The notes beneath the pieces are model-generated. The model was given only the letters and a program-made list of their open reading frames with translations. It was not told the DNA's origin and searched no databases. Both the position numbers and the translations under genes were made by a program. A stretch of 64,000 nucleotides of DNA from JAWKWH01 sp965204295 (GTDB lineage Bacteria > Pseudomonadota > Alphaproteobacteria > Rhizobiales > Rhizobiaceae), in the NCBI GenBank assembly GCA_965204295.1, contig OZ241973.1, positions 1,798,001 to 1,862,000 on the forward strand, given 5' to 3'. How positions within the stretch are numbered: position 1 is the first letter of the stretch; every line of letters starts with the position of its first letter. Shown here piece by piece: positions 58,336-64,000 of the stretch.

Positions 58336-59790
58336 CTAACGGGGCAGCGCGGTGGAGCCCATCAGCGCTTCATCCACACTGGCGGCCGCCTGACGGCCCT
58401 CCCGTATCGCCCAGACCACCAAAGATTGTCCGCGCCTTGCATCGCCCGCCGCATAGAGGCGGTCGATACTGGTGCGGTAGTCGGTTTCATTGGCGTCGAT
58501 ATTGACCGAGCCGCGCCCGTCCACCACCGTCTTCAAACCGTCGCCCGTTTCGCTTGGCCTGCCGGTCTCAAGCACGCCGTGAAATCCGATGGCGATGAAA
58601 GCGAGATCGGCGCGGATCATGAATTCCGTGCCCTCGACGGGCTTGCGCTTTTCGTCGACGTGGCAGCACCTGACGCCGATCAGGCGGCCTTCCTCGCCCA
58701 AAAATTCCAGCGTGGCGATCTGAAATTCGCGATTCGCACCCTCGGCCTGCGACGAAGACGTGCGCATCCTGGTCGCCCAATAGGGCCACACCGTCAATTT
58801 GTCCTCCATCTCCGGCGGCTCCGGCCGGATATCGAGTTGCGTCACCCTGACCGCGCCCTGGCGGAAGGCGGTGCCGATACAATCGGACGCCGTGTCTCCG
58901 CCGCCGACCACGATGACGCGCCTGCCGGACGCGGAAATCGGCTTCGATGGCCAGGCGACGGACTGAATGTCTTCTCCGCCGACCCGCCGGTTTTGCTGCA
59001 CCAGATACGGCATCGCATCGTGGACGCCGGCGATACCGGCGCCGGGAACGCCCGCCGGACGCGGCCTTTCCGACCCGCCGCAGTAGAGCACCGCATCGTG
59101 TTCCCCAAGCAGGTCGGCAATGGACTTGTCCACGCCGATATTGACGCCGCAATGAAAGGTCACGCCCTCGCCGTTCATCTGCGCGACGCGCCGGTCGATG
59201 TGATGTTTCTCGATCTTGAAGTCCGGAATGCCGTAGCGCATGAGGCCGCCGGGCCGGCTTTCGCGCTCATGGACATGGACATCGTGTCCGGCGCGCCCGA
59301 GTTGCTGCGCGGCGGCCATGCCGGCGGGGCCGGAACCGATGATTCCGACCGACCTGCCGGTCTTGCGCTCGGGCGGAAAGGGCCGGATATGGCCGGTTTC
59401 GCAGGCCCGGTCGGCTATCGCCTGCTCAATCGCCTTGATCGAGACCGGAACGTCCTCCAGATTCAGCGTACACGCCTCTTCGCACGGTGCCGGACAGATG
59501 CGGCCCGTCCATTCGGGGAAATTGTTGGTCGAATGCAGGTCGCGAATCGCATTGTCCCAATCGCCGGAGTAAACCAGATCGTTCCAGTCGGGAATCTGGT
59601 TGTGCACCGGACAACCGGTCGGGCCGTGGCAATAGGGAACGCCGCAATCCATGCAGCGCGCCGCCTGCTTGACGACCTCGGGATCCGACATCGGCAGGGT
59701 GAACTCCCTGAAATGGCGAATCCGGTCGGATGCCGGCTGATATTTCGGCACCTGCCGGTCGATTTCGAGAAATCCGGTTACCTTACCCAT
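58336..59790 (-). CDS. gltD: Glutamate synthase small subunit
   Basis: About 484 aa from the ATG at 59790; the frame to 59814 gives a few extra residues. Beta subunit of NADPH-GOGAT. N-terminal Fe-S region with KQAARCMDCGVPYCHGPTGC, PVHNQIPDWNDLVYSGDWD; C-terminal FAD and NADPH folds: VGIIGSGPAGMAAAQQLGRA, GGLMRYGIPDFKIEKHHIDR, VIVVGGGDTASDCIGTAFRQ, and AGDARRGQSLVVWAIREGRQ. The gltB subunit lies upstream in the same orientation, with a UPF0145 gene between. Confidence 0.95.
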   Translation of the reverse strand: MGKVTGFLEIDRQVPKYQPASDRIRHFREFTLPMSDPEVVKQAARCMDCGVPYCHGPTGCPVHNQIPDWNDLVYSGDWDNAIRDLHSTNNFPEWTGRICPAPCEEACTLNLEDVPVSIKAIEQAIADRACETGHIRPFPPERKTGRSVGIIGSGPAGMAAAQQLGRAGHDVHVHERESRPGGLMRYGIPDFKIEKHHIDRRVAQMNGEGVTFHCGVNIGVDKSIADLLGEHDAVLYCGGSERPRPAGVPGAGIAGVHDAMPYLVQQNRRVGGEDIQSVAWPSKPISASGRRVIVVGGGDTASDCIGTAFRQGAVRVTQLDIRPEPPEMEDKLTVWPYWATRMRTSSSQAEGANREFQIATLEFLGEEGRLIGVRCCHVDEKRKPVEGTEFMIRADLAFIAIGFHGVLETGRPSETGDGLKTVVDGRGSVNIDANETDYRTSIDRLYAAGDARRGQSLVVWAIREGRQAAASVDEALMGSTALPR

Positions 59791-59803
59791 GAATAATTCC
59801 CGA

Positions 59804-60130
59804 TTACCGCACAACCACGGCGGTTCCGGACGCCGACACCATCAGCATGGAACCGCCGGAACCGGCGGAAATGTTCTCGTAGTCGATATCGACGCCGATC
59901 ACCGCATTGGCGCCGTGCCGGCGGGCTTCTTCCCGCAACTCGGCCAGCGCCGTTTCACGCGCTTCGCGCAACACCTTCTCATAGGAACTCGACCGCCCGC
60001 CGACAATATCGCGAATGCCGGCGAAGATATCCCGGAAGATATTGGTCCCGAGAATGGCCTCTCCGGTGATGACGCCCTTGTACTCGGTTATCTCATGCCC
60101 ATTGAGGCTGTTGGTGGTCGTCACGATCAT
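59804..60130 (-). CDS. UPF0145/YbjQ-family heavy-metal-binding-type protein
   Basis: 108 aa from the ATG at 60130 (MIVTTTNSLNGHEITEYKGV); an in-frame ATG-less extension to 60181 is not needed. Family pattern: ITGEAILGTNIFRDIFAGIRD, SYEKVLREARETALAELREE, ARRHGANAVIGVDIDYENIS, followed by a glycine/serine-rich tail. YbjQ-like proteins are small, probably oligomeric; function not established. It sits between gltB and gltD with a 13-bp gap to gltD, so likely cotranscribed. Confidence 0.88.
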   Translation of the reverse strand: MIVTTTNSLNGHEITEYKGVITGEAILGTNIFRDIFAGIRDIVGGRSSSYEKVLREARETALAELREEARRHGANAVIGVDIDYENISAGSGGSMLMVSASGTAVVVR

Positions 60131-60196
60131 GATTGCCGCTCCGTGGTGCCTGTTCGTCAAAATCTCCGTGACATATGCCACGTCCGCTCCATACCG

Positions 60197-63100
60197 CTAC
60201 TCCGCCGCCACGCCAAGTCGCATGTTTTCCATCTCCCGCAGGGCGCGGCGATACTCGACCGGCATGACCTTGCGGAATTTCGGACGGTATTCGGTCCAGT
60301 TGTCCAGAATGTCCTTCGCGCGGACAGACCCGGTGTAACGCAGGTGATTGGAGATTAGCTGATACAGCCTTTCCTCATCGTGGCTTGTCATGTTGTCGAG
60401 CACGTCGACCCGGCCCTTGTGATCAAGGTCGCCGCCATGATGGTGCAGCTTTTCAAGAAGATCGTCCTCTTCCGGCACCGGCTCCAGTTCCACCATGGCC
60501 ATGTTGCAGCGCTCGGCGAAATCGCCGGCTTCGTCAAGCACATAGGCAATGCCGCCCGACATGCCGGCGGCGAAATTGCGCCCGGTCTGTCCGATGACCG
60601 CGACCACGCCGCCGGTCATGTATTCGCACCCGTGATCGCCAACGCCCTCGACAACCGCGATAGCACCGGAATTGCGCACCGCGAACCGTTCGCCCGCGAC
60701 GCCGGAAAAATAGCATTCGCCTTCAATGGCGCCGTAAAGCACGGTATTGCCGACGATGATGGATTCGGCGGCGACGACCTTCGATGTCGCGGGCGGACGA
60801 ATGATGAGGCGCCCGCCGCACAGTCCCTTGCCGACATAATCATTGCCGTCGCCGGCGAGATTGAACGTGATTCCCCGCGCAAGGAACGCACCAAACGACT
60901 GGCCGGCCGTGCCGGCGAGATTGACCGTGATCGCGCCGTCGCGAAGTCCCTTGTGACCAAAACGCCTGGCCACCTCGCCCGACAGCATCGCGCCCGTCGA
61001 ACGATCCGTATTGCGGATCGCCGTATCGATCGTCACCGGCCGCGCGGAGTCGAGCGCCGGCGCCGCCCGTTCGATCAGCCTGCGATCGAGGATGTCGTCG
61101 ATCGGATGGTTCTGGGTTTCGGTCCGGCGAATGGCTGTCGCGGGAGCTTGCGGCCGGCGGAACACGCCGGTGAAATCAAGGCCCCTGGCCTTCCAATGGT
61201 CGATCAGGGCCTGGCGCTCCAGCAAATCGGAGTGACCGATGATCTCGTCGAGGCGGGTGTACCCCATGGCCGCCAGCATGCGGCGCACTTCCTCGGCGAC
61301 GAAGAAGAAATAGTTGATGACATGCTCGGGCGCGCCCTTGAACCGCTTGCGCAGCACCGGATCCTGCGTCGCCACGCCCACGGGGCAGGTGTTTAGATGA
61401 CATTTGCGCATCATGATGCAGCCTGCGGCGATCAACGGCGCGGTCGAAAAGCCGAACTCGTCCGCGCCCAGCAGCGCGCCGACGACGACATCGCGCCCCG
61501 TGCGCAGGCCGCCATCGACCTGAAGCGCCACGCGGCTGCGAAGCCCGTTCAGAACCAAGGTCTGATGCGTTTCGGCCAGACCCATCTCCCACGGGCTGCC
61601 GGCATGTTTGATCGATGTCAGCGGCGAGGCGCCGGTGCCGCCGTCAAATCCGGAAATCGTGATGTGGTCGGCGCGCGCCTTGGCGACACCGGCCGCCACG
61701 GTTCCAACGCCTACCTCGGAGACCAGTTTGACGGATATGTCGGCGTCCGGATTGACATTTTTCAGGTCGAAGATCAGTTGCGCCAAATCCTCGATCGAAT
61801 AGATGTCGTGGTGCGGCGGCGGCGAGATCAGGCCGACGCCCGGCGTCGAGTGGCGCACCTTGGCGATGGTCGCGTCCACCTTGTGGCCGGGCAACTGGCC
61901 GCCCTCGCCGGGCTTGGCGCCCTGGGCCACCTTGATCTGTATCATGTCGGAATTGACCAGATACTCGGCGGTCACGCCGAAACGCCCGGACGCGACCTGC
62001 TTTATTGCGGAACGCTCCGGGTTGCTTGAACCGTCAAGCAGCGGCATGTAGCGGTCCGGCTCCTCACCGCCCTCGCCGGTATTGGACTTTCCGCCGATAC
62101 GGTTCATGGCGACCGCCAATGTCGTATGCGCCTCGCGGCTGATCGAGCCGAACGACATCGCGCCCGTCGAAAACCGTTTGACGATCTCGGACGCCGGTTC
62201 GACTTCGCCCGGTTCGACCGGTTTGCGCCCGGTTTCGGCGGCGAGTCTGACGTTGAACAGACCGCGGACGGTCTGCGCATCGGTCGAACCGGCGTCAATC
62301 CGTTCGGAAAACTCCCTGAAGGTCTTCCATGAATCGGTCCTGACCGCGTGTTGCAGGGACGCGACGGCATCCGGCGACCAGACATGCGATTCACCGCGAA
62401 CGCGGTACATATATTCACCGCCGACTTCCAACGCGCCGCGCAGCACCGGATCGTCGCTGAAGGCCCTGGCATGGCGGCGGAACGTCTCCTCGGCGATTTC
62501 CTCCAGTCCGACCCCTTCAATGGTGGTCGCCGTGCCGAAAAAGAACTCCCTGATGAAATCGCCTTTAAGCCCGACGGCGTCGAATATCTGTGCGCCGCAA
62601 TAGGATTGATAGGTCGAAATGCCCATCTTGGACATGACTTTCAAAATGCCCTTGCCAATGGACTTGATATAGCGTTCGACCACCTCCTGAGCATCGACCT
62701 CCGGCGGGAAAGCCTTGTTTGCGTGCATGTCGAGAAGGGTGTCGAACGCGAGATAAGGGTTGATCGCCTCGGCGCCATAACCGGCCAGACAGGCAAAGTG
62801 GTGCACTTCGCGCGGCTCTCCCGATTCGACGACCAGCCCGGCATCGGTGCGCAGACCCTTGCGGATCAGATGATGATGAACGGCGGCGGTCGCGAGCAGG
62901 GCTGGGATGGCTATGCGGTCAGGCCCGACCTGCCGGTCGGACAGGATAATGATATTGTACCCGCCGGCGACGGCCGCTTCCGCCCGGTCGCACAGGCGGG
63001 CGACCGCGCCTAGCATGCCGGCCGCGCTTTCGTCCGCCGGATAGGTGATGTCAATGGTTTTCGTGTCGAACCGGTCTTCCGTATGGCCGATTGAGCGGAT

Positions 63101-64000
63101 TTTCTCCAGATCGCCATTGGTCAGGATCGGCTGACGCACCTCAAGGCGCTTCCGCCGCGAATTTCCGACCAGATCGAAGATGTTCGGGCGCGGCCCGATG
63201 AACGAGACGAGGCTCATCACAAGTTCTTCGCGGATCGGATCGATCGGCGGGTTGGTCACCTGAGCGAAATTCTGCTTGAAATAGGTGTAAAGCAGCTTCG
63301 ACTTGCCCGACATGGCCGATATCGGCGTGTCCGTTCCCATCGACCCGATGGATTCCTGACCCGTCGTCGCCATGGGCGACATGAGCAGCCTAGTGTCCTC
63401 CCGCGAATATCCGAATGCCTGCTGGCGGTCGAGCAGATTGACATCGCGGCGCAACGCCCGCGGTTCGACGGGGGCCGACTCCTCCAGGATCAGCTGGGTT
63501 CTGTCGAGCCACTCGCGATAGGGATGTTTCGCCGCGATCTCCTCCTTGATTTCCTCATCCGAGATGATGCGGCCCTCTTCGAGATCGATCAGCAGCATGC
63601 GGCCCGGCTGCAACCGCCATTTGGATCTGATCCTGGCCTCGTCGACCGCAATGACGCCGGCTTCGGAGGCGGCGATGACGCAATCGTCATCGGTAACGAT
63701 GTAGCGGGCCGGGCGAAGACCGTTGCGATCGAGCGTGGCGCCGATCTGCCGGCCATCGCTGAACACGACGGCGGCCGGCCCGTCCCACGGCTCCATCAGC
63801 GAGGCATGATACTCGTAAAACGCCTTGCGGTTCGCATCCATCAACCGGTTGCCGGCCCAAGCCTCCGGTATCAGCATCATCATGGCATGGGCCAGCGGGT
63901 ATCCGCCCTGCCAGAGAAATTCCAGCGAATTGTCGAAACATGCCGTATCCGACTGACCCTCGTAGGAAATCGGCCACAGCTTGGAAATGTCGTCGCCGAA
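60197..64000 (-). CDS. gltB: Glutamate synthase large subunit, partial (N-terminus off the right edge)
   Basis: The reading frame is open to the window edge; at the edge the translation reads FGDDISKLWPISYEGQSDTA, CFDNSLEFLWQGGYPLAHAM, part of the glutamine amidotransferase domain. Visible parts: central domain FSDGRQIGATLDRNGLRPAR, FMN-domain QGAKPGEGGQLPGHKVDATI, the [3Fe-4S] motif CIMMRKCHLNTCPVG, and the C-terminal beta-helix GXXGXXXG domain (GGRLIIRPPATSKVVAAESI, NTVLYGAIEGECYFSGVAGE). Makes glutamate from 2-oxoglutarate and glutamine with NADPH. The first several hundred residues are outside the window. Confidence 0.95.
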   Translation of the reverse strand, partial: FGDDISKLWPISYEGQSDTACFDNSLEFLWQGGYPLAHAMMMLIPEAWAGNRLMDANRKAFYEYHASLMEPWDGPAAVVFSDGRQIGATLDRNGLRPARYIVTDDDCVIAASEAGVIAVDEARIRSKWRLQPGRMLLIDLEEGRIISDEEIKEEIAAKHPYREWLDRTQLILEESAPVEPRALRRDVNLLDRQQAFGYSREDTRLLMSPMATTGQESIGSMGTDTPISAMSGKSKLLYTYFKQNFAQVTNPPIDPIREELVMSLVSFIGPRPNIFDLVGNSRRKRLEVRQPILTNGDLEKIRSIGHTEDRFDTKTIDITYPADESAAGMLGAVARLCDRAEAAVAGGYNIIILSDRQVGPDRIAIPALLATAAVHHHLIRKGLRTDAGLVVESGEPREVHHFACLAGYGAEAINPYLAFDTLLDMHANKAFPPEVDAQEVVERYIKSIGKGILKVMSKMGISTYQSYCGAQIFDAVGLKGDFIREFFFGTATTIEGVGLEEIAEETFRRHARAFSDDPVLRGALEVGGEYMYRVRGESHVWSPDAVASLQHAVRTDSWKTFREFSERIDAGSTDAQTVRGLFNVRLAAETGRKPVEPGEVEPASEIVKRFSTGAMSFGSISREAHTTLAVAMNRIGGKSNTGEGGEEPDRYMPLLDGSSNPERSAIKQVASGRFGVTAEYLVNSDMIQIKVAQGAKPGEGGQLPGHKVDATIAKVRHSTPGVGLISPPPHHDIYSIEDLAQLIFDLKNVNPDADISVKLVSEVGVGTVAAGVAKARADHITISGFDGGTGASPLTSIKHAGSPWEMGLAETHQTLVLNGLRSRVALQVDGGLRTGRDVVVGALLGADEFGFSTAPLIAAGCIMMRKCHLNTCPVGVATQDPVLRKRFKGAPEHVINYFFFVAEEVRRMLAAMGYTRLDEIIGHSDLLERQALIDHWKARGLDFTGVFRRPQAPATAIRRTETQNHPIDDILDRRLIERAAPALDSARPVTIDTAIRNTDRSTGAMLSGEVARRFGHKGLRDGAITVNLAGTAGQSFGAFLARGITFNLAGDGNDYVGKGLCGGRLIIRPPATSKVVAAESIIVGNTVLYGAIEGECYFSGVAGERFAVRNSGAIAVVEGVGDHGCEYMTGGVVAVIGQTGRNFAAGMSGGIAYVLDEAGDFAERCNMAMVELEPVPEEDDLLEKLHHHGGDLDHKGRVDVLDNMTSHDEERLYQLISNHLRYTGSVRAKDILDNWTEYRPKFRKVMPVEYRRALREMENMRLGVAAE

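Noticed and set aside
58309..59796. 495-aa ORF antisense to gltD
   Set aside because: Shadow; gltD on the minus strand has complete Fe-S and FAD/NADPH motifs.

Overview
The window looks like a piece of an alphaproteobacterial chromosome, most likely Hyphomicrobiales/Rhizobiales-like. The evidence is a CpdR-type receiver, a DUF882 peptidase-like protein, a ROSE-type leader in front of an Hsp20 gene, an Hsp20-type RpoH promoter, the tsaB-rimI-miaB-phoH-ybeY-tlyC-lnt gene string, a CarB with an insertion in its first half, and a 36-bp CRISPR repeat resembling alphaproteobacterial type II-C repeats. Base composition is GC-rich throughout except for one short, extremely AT-rich island at about 12.18-12.36 kb.

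Layout. 1-2.45 kb: CRISPR array of 37 complete identical repeats running off the left edge, with no cas genes in the window. 2.5-5.3 kb: broken IS5-family transposase, an isoprenylcysteine-methyltransferase-like membrane enzyme, a DUF1624 membrane acyltransferase and an IS1595 scar. 5.3-8.1 kb: a lone SF1 helicase whose N-terminal part resembles the GreA/GreB C-terminal domain. 8.3-12 kb: housekeeping genes gph, rpiA, a DUF2059 gene and gor. 12-15.1 kb: AT-rich island, broken IS5 and ISAs1 transposases, and an unrecognised gene split by an amber codon. 15.3-24.5 kb: catabolic genes (Ldh2-family dehydrogenase, FMN/4Fe-4S oxidoreductase, DUF899, rhodanese, HyuA-like protein, malate synthase G). 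24.5-31.6 kb: RNA modification and processing plus envelope string tsaB, rimI, miaB, phoH, ybeY, tlyC, lnt. 31.6-36.8 kb: a graveyard of overlapping remnants (HTH fragment, IS630, IS66, serine recombinase, three IS5-family pieces). 37.3-64 kb: carB, a single-chain restriction-methyltransferase, tRNA-Val(GAC), cpdR, N-formylglutamate amidohydrolase, hisN, a hydrolase, hsp20, trhO, eda, DUF882, qmcA-nfeD, kdsD, galU, mltB, and gltD / UPF0145 / gltB (gltB runs off the right edge).

The core genes support central metabolism (pentose phosphate and Entner-Doudoroff enzymes, glyoxylate entry, glutamate synthesis, carbamoyl phosphate), tRNA and rRNA modification, lipoprotein and LPS synthesis, and protein quality control. 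A striking feature is gene decay. Every transposase in the window is broken, and several ordinary genes carry single lesions: rimI and lnt have one-base frameshifts, a GNAT gene has a CGA-to-TGA type stop, the 14.5-kb gene has an in-frame TAG, and a muramidase gene has lost its middle. This fits a genome after an IS expansion, or a draft with residual sequence errors at the two frameshifts. The least conventional candidates for follow-up are the GreA-like helicase, the nuclease-methyltransferase beside the tRNA gene, and the CRISPR array whose right flank is occupied by an IS.
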